Positions 48,301 to 58,888 of a DNA stretch of 64,000 nucleotides are shown here, one piece after another (position 1 is the first letter of the stretch; every line of letters begins with the position of its first letter). The translations under genes were made by a program, and so were the position numbers. Origin of the DNA: Microstegium vimineum. Lineage: Eukaryota; Streptophyta; Magnoliopsida; Poales; Poaceae. A model generated the notes under the pieces. That model was not told where the DNA came from. It was given only the letters and a program-made list of their open reading frames with translations, and did not search any database. The DNA lies in assembly GCA_022036555.1 (NCBI GenBank), contig CM039141.1:2949773-3013772 (forward strand). The letters run 5' to 3'.

Positions 48301-50251
48301 TGCGAACCCATGGTTGTTATATGCTTATGATGTTCAGTTTTGTGATGGGTGATTGATCAACACTTGGGTGTTTCAGTTTGAACGATTATCACTAATCCTT
48401 TGCGAAAGAAAATGTATGTCTGTCTATCGGTTTGTGGTGTGCAGGTACTATGCCTAGTGACAGTGGTCAATGGCGTGGAGAAGGTCGAGTAGAGGCTTAC
48501 CGTGCCGATGGACTGAGAGCGGTGAAGGGCGGAAGCGGAGCTCGGACTGAGGGACCATGAGCGTCGGCGGACTAACTGTGGTGGCTAGTGCCTGGCACCG
48601 GCGAGTGCGAGAAGACATGGAGGTAGACCGAGTCGACCGAGTCAAGACGGCGGACTAGCGGGTCGAGTGGAGGCTCTAGGGACTCGGAGTCCGACCGGGC
48701 GAGGACAAGGTGGCTCGAGTCGAGCGGTTTGGTGGTTTGAGCCGCAAAACCACCGGAGGACGGTTTCCGAGTTTGGGCCTCAAAACTCGAGGTTCGGTAG
48801 TTGAGCCGAAAGCTACCGGTGGCGGGTTTCGTGGGTTTGGGCCTCAAAACCCGGGCGGAGCTTCCGAGGAAGCGGGGATGGCACGTGACGGAATCCTGAA
48901 GGTTGCGTCGAGGCGATGACAACTCCTGGCAGGAAGCGGGGCCGTCCATTCAAACGAGTGGCTGAGAGTTATCGACTTGGATTACAATGTCTTAGGGCTA
49001 GGTAATTCGGTCATGTATCTAGGGGGGTCTTTGGGAAATAGCCAAAGCCCTGATAAATAGAGGATGAAGGGGTATCCTCATCCTATCTCTTGAACCCTAA
49101 TCATTTGCCCCAACTCTCTCTCTCTACCCTCTCTCTAGTTCATGAGATCCCTAGGTTGTTTCCACCAACCTTTGTAAGAACTTGGTTTTGTTGCGAGGAA
49201 TCGGAGGCCGTAACCTCAGTAAGCCATGGTGCCTTCGATTTCTTAATCGTGTCCATGTTTTGCTTGTGTTCTTCGCGTTTTGCTTTTGCTCTCTCTTTTT
49301 CCCGAGATGATTTCTCTTTGTAGGGAGTAGCTTTGCAAAATCCGTTTGAACCAAATTGTTCATATTCGTGAGGAACATCTTTGCACCGAAGGAATTCTCC
49401 TCAAACCTCACGAGTGCGTAGATCGGACGTTTTCTTTGCGGCGTTCTTCGTTTTGCCTTTTCTCCCCAAATCCGAGTGTTTCCGGTTATTCTCTCCAAAT
49501 TGAGCGATGATTTCTTCGGGATAGCTCCCCAACTGCACAAGGATCATGCCTACAAAGTTTGGTTCCGGTTGGAGTTCATTTGGTTGAGTTTTGGGAAGAT
49601 TTGGCGGAGTGAAATCGGTTTTCGCGGAGTTCAGTTTTCTGCTCGTGAGCGTCGGACCACTTACCCCTAGCTCCGGACCATAGCAAGTGGTCCAGTGGTC
49701 TTGACTTTCCTCGTGTCAAGCAGCAAAGGGGCGTCGGACCACTCGTCGGACCACCTGCCTTAGTCCGACGGTGGTAGTCCGACGAGTAGTCCGGAGGTGG
49801 GTTGCTTCCTGCGTGCTTTTTGGCTGGGTGAGGGAAAGCGTCGGACTAGTCCGGAGCAGGTCGTCCGAAGGTCGCGTGCTCCCTGCTCGTTTTGGTCCCG
49901 GCTGGTAAAAGTATCGGACCAGCCACCGGACCACTCGTCATTGGTCCGGTGGTCTAGTCTGAACTGGTCCGGAGCCTCTGTTAGTTTGCTGTTTTCGTCC
50001 GTTTTGCCTAGGTTCTTGCCTCTTTCCCCTAGGGGCTGAGAACCTGCGTTTTGGGGTCTCCGGCGAGTTTCTCTCCACTGCCGGTGAGCTCTCATTTCTC
50101 CGTTTTCGTCTGAATCCCCGCTCGCGTTGCTGGGGGGAGGTTGAGCACCAAACAACTAGTTTTGGTTTTTGGGAAGAGTGACCCGAATATTTCGAGAGAA
50201 ATTTGAGGCTCCAATTCAACCCCCCTTCTGGTCGTCGTTCTCGGTCCTTCA
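48301..50251. mobile_element. Solo LTR in the NB-ARC exon
   Basis: The insertion begins TGCGAACCCA and ends CCTTCA, so it has TG...CA borders. It is flanked by perfect 5-bp duplications ATTCT at 48296-48300 and 50252-50256. The interior has LTR-like features: repetitive GGTTTGAGCC and CAAAAC segments, a CT-rich leader, and a CCAATTCAACCCCCC end that in grass copia elements usually precedes the GGTATCAGAGC primer-binding site. That site, gag, pol and a second LTR are all absent. Host coding sequence resumes immediately after the right duplication. It probably arose by LTR-LTR recombination of a full element. Confidence 0.87.
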
Positions 50252-50269
50252 ATTCTTATGCACCAAGAG

Positions 50270-50949
50270 GTATTTTTTCGAGTTCAAGTATTTTTACCTG
50301 TATTAGTTTCGTCTAGCATGCTGAAGATAGCTTGTACAATGGCATCACAAAATCAATTCTAACTCTTATTAAAATACAGCTAATCTGATGCAAAAAGTGT
50401 CAATCTATATGCTCTTTTCAGATGAGTGTTTATGGTTGATGTTTGGTTTTGTTCTCTAGTTTTGGAAAATGTTGTACATAGATATCCTTGGTGTATTTCT
50501 ACCTTTTAAATCTCTTTGGAATACAATATATATCTGCATCCAGTTATGTTTGGATGGATGGACAATGCCATAATAAACTTCCCACCTCTCTTTCACCTCC
50601 TGTCCATTGGGCTTGTTTATGGCAATAATGATAACACTAAATGTTTTTTTAACGCAATGGAAGGGGCTCTGCCTTTCAATTAAGGATTCAGAAGTAACTA
50701 GATGTTTTCCTTGCTAATCTGGATTTTCCCTTTGATGAAATGAAAATAGGTTGGGAAATCTTGCATGGAAATTTATTTCAATTAGATGGCAAATCAAAAC
50801 TAATAACTTGCTGAAATCTAATCTATTTTGTAGACAAATTGTTAGACGGTATTATTCAAGTTTATAAAAAATACGTTGTACCGTATGGCCATTTTTAAGT
50901 AGCCCTTGATCTTGGTGCCTAGTTAATTAAGTTTTACCTTAAATTCTAG
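50270..50949 (+). other. Original intron of the thioredoxin NLR
   Basis: The donor AG|GTATTT at 50269/50270 and acceptor TTCTAG|G at 50949/50950 bracket 680 bp of AT-rich DNA. Joining them restores a canonical kinase-2 region. A short LINE-tail-like relic (GGAAGGGGCTCTGCC) lies near 50660. Confidence 0.8.
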
Positions 50950-53009
50950 GTATTTCATCTGCATCGATGACATCCGGAGTACACAGGATTCAGATGTTAT
51001 TATTTGTGCTTTGCCTGATAATGATCTTGGAAGTCGGATATTGACAACAACGCGCAAGAAGGATATTGCCATATCATGTTCTGGACGTCCAGATGATGTT
51101 GTTTATGAGATGACCGCTCTTGACGAGACTGATTCGAAAAGCTTATTTTGCAATAGTGTATCTCTTCAAGAAGAAGAATGGCCAAATCATTTCAAAGAAT
51201 CTTTGAAGAAAATGTTTGAAGTGTGTGGTGGCCTGCCATTGGCCATAATTGTTACATCGGGTTTTTTAGGGAGGACATCTGCCGATCTGTCGTTGCAGTC
51301 AGAAAAGCTTAACAAAACAATTTTATCAGAATCCGATCAATCTGAGTTACAAGCAATGAGAAAGATACTGGACATCAGTTTTGCTGACCTACCTCTGCCT
51401 TTGAAGTCTTGCTTCTTGTACTTGACTGCTTTTGCAGGAAATTATGACATCATCAAGAAGGATCGTCTGGTACGAAGATGGGTAGCTGAAAGACTTATCC
51501 CTGAAAGGCATGGAGAGAGTTCATGGGAAACAGGGGAGAGCTACTTTGATGAGCTTATCAGTAGGAGGCTGATCCAACCGGCCTTTGATGGCAATGATGA
51601 TCAGCCAATTGGTTGCACTGTTCATGGTGTTGTCTTTGATTTCTTGGAATCATTGTCATCCGAAGAAAACTTTATTACACTGGGCAAAGAGTTGGATTCT
51701 GGACTATTTCCTTGTGAAACGGTTCGACGAGTCAGTCTCAACTGTAGTGATGAAGACGAAGGTGACACCTTGATCTCTAACACATATTGTCTTTTCGAGC
51801 ACAAGAGTTTGGTGTCCTCAAGCTGTGCAGAAGAAAAAGGCGGTGCATTTTTTTTGCAATTATCTAGGGTGCGGTCCCTTGCATTTTCTGGTGATGCTGT
51901 AAGGATCCATAATCTTTCTGCCTTCAAACATTTGTGGTTGCTGGATCTTGAGGATACCACGGGCTTGGAGAACAAACGATTGGAAGGCATTGGACATTTG
52001 TCTCTGCTGAGGTACTTAGGACTTGGCGGGACTGATGTCACCAAGCTGCCCCAACAAATCATGGAACTTGAGCAGTTGGCTACCCTAGATTTAAGGCGAA
52101 CAAGAGTGAGAAGACTACCAGTACTGCGTAGAGACACAAAGCTGGTATCTCTGCTTGCCGATGAATTGGCAATAACGCCGAGAGAAATGAGGACAATGCA
52201 AAATTTGGAGGAACTATCAAAAGTCCTTATGGGTCCTGATGGGTCACTTGCTTCGGAACTAGCATGGCATGTGAATAAGTTGGGACCTTTGAGGATGCTT
52301 GGGATAAGATTTAGTCACTTGCAACGTCATAACCCAACTGATCGGCAGGGAGTGATGCGTTTCCTTGAGGAGCTGAGGAAATCAAACCTGCAGTCCCTTT
52401 TACTTGATAATTACCCTCATCCTCTGCTTGACTTGCTGGTTGACTCATCATCAGCCCACACCCACAGCCTGCGAAAATTTGAGCTGAGAATACGCGGCCG
52501 CCTCCAGCAAGTTCCACTGGAGATGTCATCTCTCATAGCCGTCACACACCTGCATATCAATGTTGAAGCAGTAGAAGCACAAGGTGTCCGTGCCCTGGGA
52601 GCTTGCCAAACTTGGTCGTCCTGAGACTAGATTTGAATAGCAGTCCAAGCATGACCGTGAGTAGCAATGATGGCTTTCAGTGCCTCAAGTCATTATGGTG
52701 TAACAGTCAGTATGGTGGTGGGAAGGGCATGCAGTTTGAAGCTGGAGCCATGCCACAGCTCCGAAGGCTTCGGCTAGAACTGGATGCCCGGGGAACAAGG
52801 TCCAGGCATGATGATTTCGGTATTGGTATCCAGCATCTACCTTCTCTCGTGCAGGTCCATGCAACCATTGACTGGACGAACACTAGTTTAACAGCTTCAG
52901 AGGTTGAGGCCGTGGAGAACCAGATCAGAGAACAAGTATCTCAGAGCCCCAACAATCCGGCACTGGAATTGAACAGAAGACGGCAGCCGTGTATTGCGAA
53001 GCCATCGGA

Positions 53010-53331
53010 GGAGTTGGTGATCACTGTCAACAGCCTTCAGGAGTGGAGCAAACAGATTGACCCAAAGAAGCTGGTGGTGGTTCATTTCTCCGCGGGGTGG
53101 TGCAGAGCATCCCGCAAGATGAGTCCTGTCTTTGCTGATCTAGCCAAGAAGTTCCGAAATGTTGTTTTCTTGAAGGTCGATGTCGATGTGGATGAAATGG
53201 AGACTGTTGCTAAACAATTCACTGTTGAGGGCGTGCCAACCTTTCTGTTCATCAAGGAGGGTTCCGTTAAGGACAGGGTTGTTGGTGCAGACAAGGAAGA
53301 GCTGGAGGAGGTGCTTGACCTGATGTTATAG
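53010..53331 (+). other. Integrated thioredoxin-h-like domain, monothiol WCRAS
   Basis: The last 106 or so residues of the NLR form a thioredoxin fold. The order is ELVITVNSLQEWSKQI, KKLVVVHFSAGWCRAS, MSPVFADLAKKF, VVFLKVDVDVDEMETVAK, VEGVPTFLFIKEGS with the cis-Pro, and VVGADKEELEEVL. This matches plant thioredoxin h in length and motif order. The usual WC-G/P-P-C site reads WCRAS, so the resolving Cys is Ser and the Gly-Pro pair is gone. Normal disulfide reductase turnover is not expected. No intron separates it from the LRR, so the fusion is within one exon. Confidence 0.9.
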
Positions 53332-53338
53332 TTAGTTA

Positions 53339-53572
53339 CTCTCTCCATCCCATAATAGATGATGTTATGGTGTAGCTCAAACTTTCTCAACTTTCTCAAC
53401 TTTGTAAAAAAATATAAAATATATACAACATTTATATCTCTAAATAAATTTATTACAAAAATATACTTAATAATCTATTTAATGAACTAATTATGTATTA
53501 TAAATATTAATCAAAGTTTAAAAAAAGCTGACTTCTTGGGAAGCGAGAATAACTTCTATTCTACGACAGGAG
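53339..53572. mobile_element. Stowaway-like MITE just after the NLR stop
   Basis: CTCTCTCCATCCCATAATA starts 8 bp after the stop codon and is preceded by TA. The right end CTACGACAGGAG is followed by TA. The interior is AT-rich. It probably supplies 3' UTR sequence to the NLR transcript. Confidence 0.6.
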
Positions 53573-53819
53573 TAGTATTCACCCCTTTCACCCCTGAAAT
53601 GCAGTGATAATTATGTATAATAAATTTATTAAGAAAACATACTTCAATGGTCTATCTAATTATACTCTCGAAAAGCAAGAATGACTATTAACATTTGCTT
53701 GTACTCCATCCATTCGCAATAAGAGGCTCAGCAACTCAAGCAGATGTGACAACCTCTCGCGGCTCAGCAAGTTAAGCGCATCCAAGCTTGTCCCGTTGGC
53801 TCTTTAATACAGTATCAAC

Positions 53820-54612
53820 GAACTTTTGGCTGTCAGGGAGATCATAGGGAACACCACTCTCAGTACCTCTGATGACAAAAGACTGTCCCCCTCTTGTCTC
53901 GGTTTGTGTAAATTGGATAGTACTTCAGGAATTTACAGGTTGATCAAGTCCCAAAGCTCGTCAAGGGACGAGGCCTCAACCTTCATCTGCCTTCTTCTGG
54001 AGCGCCACCTCGAGTGAAGTTCTTCCTCTGGCTTCTTCTGCAGCGGAGGATTCAGTGTCGATCCAACTTGCACCGCAAAAAAAAACATCGTACAGTCCCC
54101 GGTCTGTGAACTCTGTCATTGCGAGGATGAAAAACCAGAGCATATCATCTTCCAAACTTCCGGTGTCCTTTTGCTGTGGCGTTCTGGCATTGCATTGCAT
54201 TGTACCCAAACCAGCCGATCAGCGATCTTGTACAATCTGTCAGGCCTGCTACAATTCCTGATGTTCAGTTTCCAATGTTCATGGCCCTATGCTGTCGGCA
54301 ACTCTGGAATTGCAGGAAGTGTCATCTTCAGGAACGAACCTCCTGCAGCAGATTCTTGCCTCATGCAAGATAGAAGCCAACCTCCTGGCGTTGCATGCTT
54401 CCTCTGCCTGCTAGAACTCTGACAGATCAGTGGTGGTGGTGCTCCTTTTTTTTTTTTTGAAACTTGGTGCTCCTTTTTTTTTTGATTCTGTAATGTAGAG
54501 TCATGGAGCCCCTTCTCTTCCTTTTATACTGAAACCCTCTACTTGAGGGCTTTGTAAACCAATCATTTGAACATGAATAAAATTCAGGTGGGGGTCCTTC
54601 CCCTGGTGAATG
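53820..54612 (+). mobile_element. LINE 3' fragment with reverse-transcriptase zinc-binding remnant
   Basis: Broken frames read SGIYRLIKSQSSSRDEAS, then CHCEDEKPEHIIFQ, and end in an ATGAATAAAATTCAGG plus GGGGG tail. This order, the end of the RT plus a CxxC...H zinc-binding region and then a T/G-rich tail, is typical of plant LINE retrotransposons. Frame changes at about 54000 and 54160 show decay. Confidence 0.65.
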
Positions 54613-55076
54613 TTAAAACAACAGGTAATTGCTTGTCTGATTTGTCATATTGTCACACAACACAATCATCATCGTTCTCAATATATAAGTACCCTAGCAA
54701 GGGTACATGATTCTTCATTCTTAACGTGAGAGCTATCAACTTTTCCCACAAAATTTATTGAACATGCAACCATTAAAATTTATCAAACTATAACGAAAAC
54801 ATCAGAAAAGTTCAGGTGAAACCACATTCAAACTCTGAGTTTTGCTAAGGTTCACTTCCAATATATGGACACGTGGCTAGCAACGTAGCATTTCCTATTC
54901 ATTTACGGCTCAATATACAAGTCCATGCACTTCCGATCGCTAAGGAGAAAATACAGGTCGATCGGTTCATTTCTTTTCGGTCGTGTGGCTCCAAGAACCG
55001 TCGATTTGTGTACAGGACAGCTAATATGCATGCACCGTTGGGGAAAAGTGTCTATCTGCCTTTTCGTTTACAGGTC

Positions 55077-56446
55077 TCACTGGTCCCGGTCCCGGTCACG
55101 ATAGATTGGCTGTGCCGTCCACTTGAAGTGCACGTTCAGTTTTCCCGATTTGGCACCTTGCAAGACAAAGGTATCTTGGAACTCACCTTCAAGTAGAGCT
55201 CTCGTGAGTGTCAAGATGCACCTCCCTATGTAATCCTGCAACGTAATAAAAAAAAGGTAACATTAGCACACGAATACAGAACCAAACACTAGGTTTGAGT
55301 TCCAAGGTGCGACTATATTCCACCCAATACAAATCTAGGTAACTCAGCAACTTTACATTCACGGACACAATGAGCACACGAAGCAGCAAATGTGATGAGA
55401 AAAATCAGAAGTAACAACTAAAAGCAGTGAAAAAGTAAACAAGAGGGCTACACATTACTGACACTTCATAAGCAGCAATAAGCATATCAAGTAGCCTCTC
55501 CCACAGTTTTTCTGACTTGTTAAACCAGAATGTTTATCTGGTCGAGACAACAAAAACCAAACACCCTTATAAACACGGACGGAGCCTAGTGGAGGCCAAA
55601 CTGGCTCTGGCCCCCCCTTGCCTGCAGGAAAAAATTGACCCATGAAGCAACTAGTATACTTATTTCTATTAAAACAAGCTAGCATGGAGTACACTACAGA
55701 GCTCTCCTATGGACAACCCTCATCAGATGACTATGGCCATTAATGATCCAGGCTTTATTCATTTTTTTCCTTATAAAAAGTGAATTACTGCAGCATTAGT
55801 GTAATTACAATTAGCATTGGAAAAAAATAGCCCCCCCCCCCCCCCCCCCTATCTTTCAGTTCACGCTCCGTCGCTGCTTATAAAGAAAACACAGGGACAA
55901 ATTGGCAGAAATGGCATGAAGCCATAGGTAGGGAGTTTTAGATTTCAAATAAACAAACAATATGCAAGAGACAGAATGCACCTTTCCAAATGTATCATGG
56001 TCCCATACTTCCACCATGAGCAAATCATGCAGGGCATCTTCTACCATGAAATCAAATGTCTGGTTCCATATTGGATTTAGCGTGTCTGTCACAACCTGCA
56101 ATAATACTGAATTATGAGAGCCTTGAAAAAGTACATGGGCATACAGAACTCTGAGATTGGGAAAGATAGTAACCCTTGTCTTCTTTTTGGTTTCTCCCTT
56201 CTTTAAGTACAGGACCACAAATGGATCAGCCTTGCCACCAATGTCCATAGGTGGCAAGTCCTCTGCAGATATGACAGTTACCGAAAGGACTCCTCTCATA
56301 ATAACATTTTTCCTCTGATTAACATCATATCCGTTAGACTCGGTTTTGAGAACCTTCTCCAATGAAGTTAGTTGAATCTGACTAGCAAAAGGATTAGGAA
56401 CCCCTTCATGCTTAGCGTAAGGGTAGTAGAGGAGCTCCAGGTGAAC
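55077..56446 (-). CDS. Synaptotagmin-4/5-like protein, C-terminal C2 domain (partial gene)
   Basis: Plant synaptotagmins of this type tether membranes at ER contact sites through SMP and C2 domains. Exons 56174-56446, 55982-56095 and 55077-55235 join in phase and end in a stop. They encode about 182 residues: the linker VHLELLYYPYAKHEG and SLEKVLK, then a complete C2 domain (RGVLSVTVISAEDLPPMD, GKADPFVVLYLKKGETKKKT, VVTDTLNPIWNQTFDF, VEVWDHDTFGKDYIGR). The C-terminus is GAKSGKLNVHFKWTAQPIYR. Ca-binding aspartates are largely kept. The upstream exons (membrane anchor, SMP and first C2) should lie to the right, but I could not find them; that stretch is filled with LINE and copia debris. Either the gene continues past the window or gap, or this is a 5'-truncated copy. 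Confidence 0.82.
55831..55849. repeat. 19-base poly-C tract in a C2-gene intron
   Basis: Nineteen consecutive C residues lie in the intron between 55236 and 55981. The tract is probably length-variable. Confidence 0.9.
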
Positions 56447-56580
56447 CTGAGGAACAAGGAAACATGCAAAATCAGTATCTTCCCCGCAAGAAAAGGTTGA
56501 GGACCATTGTTACATAAATGTATATGATCTAAGTTTTTTTGAAGTTCAATAATAATACAGGAAAAAAAGAAAGAACACAT

Positions 56581-57167
56581 ATGACTTGCTCTTCGGGGCA
56601 TGGACCACCCTTCTCAGTGCCCACTCTGTGATCAGGATGGTGAATCAATCAACCACCTCTTGATCTCTTGTGTGTTCGCCCGGCAAATATGGTATAGCAT
56701 CATCCAAATTTTTGGACTGCAAACTGTGGCTCCCCAGATGGATGATTTGGTATTTGTGGACAGGTGGGAGGAAGCTGGCAGCAGATTCTCTGGTCAAGTA
56801 AAAAAGGGGTTCAACTCCATCATTATCTTGGGTGCATGGTTAATTTGGAAGCATCGCAATTATTGTGTGTTTGATGGAGGAGCTCCTAACATGATGAGGG
56901 TCATCACGGCTTTTAGGGAAGAAGCACAACAGTGGTCAGGAGCCTGCTCGAGGAGTGTCTTATCTCCTTGCCCTGTCTACTGCCTCCTAGCTTTTGTTGG
57001 GGTCCTGTGGTCAAGTCCCAGTCTATTTCTCTAGTAAGGTTTAGTGTTGTTTATTTAGGGTGTGTCACAGACCCTTTTTCCTGTGACATTGTATTGGGGT
57101 TCTTTACCCCTCCTATTTCTTCTTAATATATTGATGCGCAGTTCTCCTGCACGTTCGAGAAAAAAAA
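56581..57167 (+). mobile_element. 5'-truncated LINE with 27-bp target duplication in the C2-gene intron
   Basis: An open frame of 144 codons from 56600 reads CPLCDQDGESINHLLISC and LGAWLIWKHRN, the zinc-binding C-terminal region of plant LINE reverse transcriptases. The element ends in a poly-A run at about 57160. The 27 bases at 56554-56580 recur at 57168-57194, differing only by one A in a homopolymer, which is a clear target-site duplication. It is antisense to the C2 gene. Confidence 0.85.
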
Positions 57168-57194
57168 ATACAGGAAAAAAAAGAAAGAACACAT

Positions 57195-58439
57195 TATTTG
57201 AAGTTCATAGAGCAAAGAAGTACTTTCCTTCTATAGAACAATGGCTAGAAGCCCTGTTGTAATTTTTCTTATTGTGTTCCTTTCATTTTTTTGTCTCTTG
57301 AACTATTTTGTAAGCTTGTTCTTCTTTTTCTTAATAAATGCACAGTAGGGGGGAACCCTTCTGTTTCCGTTAAAAAACTGAAATATCACTCAGGGTGCCA
57401 TGTGGGTCAGTATATACAGCTTGAAAGGCAGGCATTACATGTGTAGGAGCTGGCCACAGGCACCACAGATGTTGAGAGATAAGTTTTGCAATTGATACAT
57501 GCTTGGGATACATGTCATTAGCTACAAAGTTGTACTCTATTTACCCTCAATCCAACACAGATATATCAAAAGGTGGTGCTGCTGCTAGGTGAACACACAT
57601 ATGGCCATATGGAGCTTCACACTACTTGCCTTTATCTACTAAGGTAGATTTAGACCTCAGGCAGTACTCTTAACATGTTCATTGTTCAGGGACGCAAATC
57701 AATTTTAGTAGTTTAGGGACCTAGATGACACCAAGAGACAAGTTTTATTGACCACCAGTTTACTCTTTAGATGGAGCACCTTTTGTTTCCGAAAAAAAAA
57801 GATGGAGCATCTTTTGAGTTGCATGCTAACCTTTTTTTTAGCTGCTCTTGTTTTTTAGCTCTGGCCTCTCTCCAACCTCGTTTTCTTGCCTGTTTAGTTT
57901 CCCCTTCTTGTGTTTTTTGTACAACTGTACAGTTGTTTTGCTTTTCTTTTAATAAAATCCTAACAGTGGGGGCCTCCCCTGCTGTATTTTTTTTTTAAAA
58001 AAAATAATAATTTCAAACCTATCATAGTTTAGCATATATGCTTTATCACTTCGTTATCATGAGCACGGGACAAATGTGAACCATGGTAGTTTCAACCAAA
58101 ACACTGCTCCACATGTCCATTTGCATTTAGTCAAGCTTCCAGTTAACTCCTATGTATAGAGGTCACTATGTTGTTACACTGTTGCATATCATTTGCTCAA
58201 CCTTCTTCCAAAGAGTGGGCTGGTGGGGAAAGACCGCCCCCATGGTTTTCTATAGGCAGAGAAGACCCCAGCCATACCAGCCTAGAAAACACCCGAACCC
58301 GCAGGACACCGCCTCCTTCTGGTTCCACTGACATACCGTCTGGAGGTTCACCGCCGCCTAATGGTTCACCAGGCAGCCCATCATCTTTCTGCTCCTCTGC
58401 CGTGCCACACTGGTCTATTGTGATAATATCAGTGTCGTC
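57195..58439. other. Repeat-rich stretch with LINE-type tails, no supported gene
   Basis: Two LINE-like 3' tails are visible: TTAATAAATGCACAGTAGGG near 57333 and TTTAATAAAATCCTAACAGT near 57948, each followed by a G/C block and an A- or T-run. No missing synaptotagmin exon can be recognised. The 58200-58440 segment is open on the minus strand and Pro/Gly-rich, but has no family resemblance. Confidence 0.4.
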
Positions 58440-58888
58440 TACATGTCCAGAAATCCGGTTCAACATCAGCGTACCAAGCATATTGAGATTGATATCCATT
58501 TTGTTCATGAGTGTGTAGCTGTTGGTGATGTCTGCGTCCTGCAGGCTCCATCCTCCTTGCAGTATGCTGACATTTTCACCAAAGTCTTGCCACCTTCTGT
58601 GTTCACTGAATTCAGATCCAGTCTCAACGTCCGAGGTTCCGTTGTTTCGACTGCAGGGGCGTGTCGAACAACCTATTCTGGGTCTTGCAGCCTAGGTCTA
58701 GTCGGCTAGCCTTTTCAGGCTTTGTATCTTGGACTCCAAGTCCAGCACTTATTGTAGACTGAGTTGTATTTGGTAAGGGATATCGGAGGACGGTTATGTT
58801 TATACAAGGCGTCCCTGCCCCTACCTATATATACATGTTCTATGTACCTCTATAATCTACTAATTCTCGCCTCATACCGTCACTTTCA
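58440..58888 (+). mobile_element. Ty1-copia 3' end (RNase H tail) plus LTR
   Basis: The frame at 58443-58709 reads QRTKHIEIDIHFVHE and QYADIFTKVLP, the conserved end of the copia RNase H. A purine-rich GCAGGGGCG tract then precedes TGTCGAACAACC at 58662, the probable LTR start. The LTR runs to CACTTTCA at 58888 (227 bp). The rest of the element is missing. Confidence 0.75.

Larger units (their letters stand above)
47554..53331 (+). pseudogene. CC-NB-LRR with integrated thioredoxin domain, broken by a solo LTR and two frameshifts
   Basis: This is a predicted NLR with a C-terminal thioredoxin-like integrated domain. Host pieces are 47554-48300, 50257-50269 and 50950-53331. The coiled coil carries MVYDIEDWID. 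The NB-ARC has P-loop GRGGHGKTVLAKEI, kinase 2 YFICIDDI, RNBS-B SRILTTTRKKD, GLPL CGGLPLAII and RNBS-D CFLYLTAF; the MHD position reads VHG. LRRs such as LATLDLRRTRVRRLP follow, then the thioredoxin domain at 53010-53331. Three lesions are seen: one base missing at 47760/47761 just before the DIEDW motif, a 1951-bp solo LTR within the exon, and one base missing near 52599. Skipping the LTR and one target copy, the exon ends LWEFLCTK-AG|GTATTT and joins 50950 as RYFICIDDI, at the same intron position and phase as in the left NLR. Function in this haplotype is unlikely unless the indels are sequencing errors and another allele lacks the LTR. Confidence 0.88.

Noticed and set aside
48301..48356. 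Reading exon 1 of the right NLR on to a stop at 48356, with a large intron to 50950
   Set aside because: The tail is LTR sequence. The ATTCT duplications and the restored donor at 50269 show where the real exon ends.
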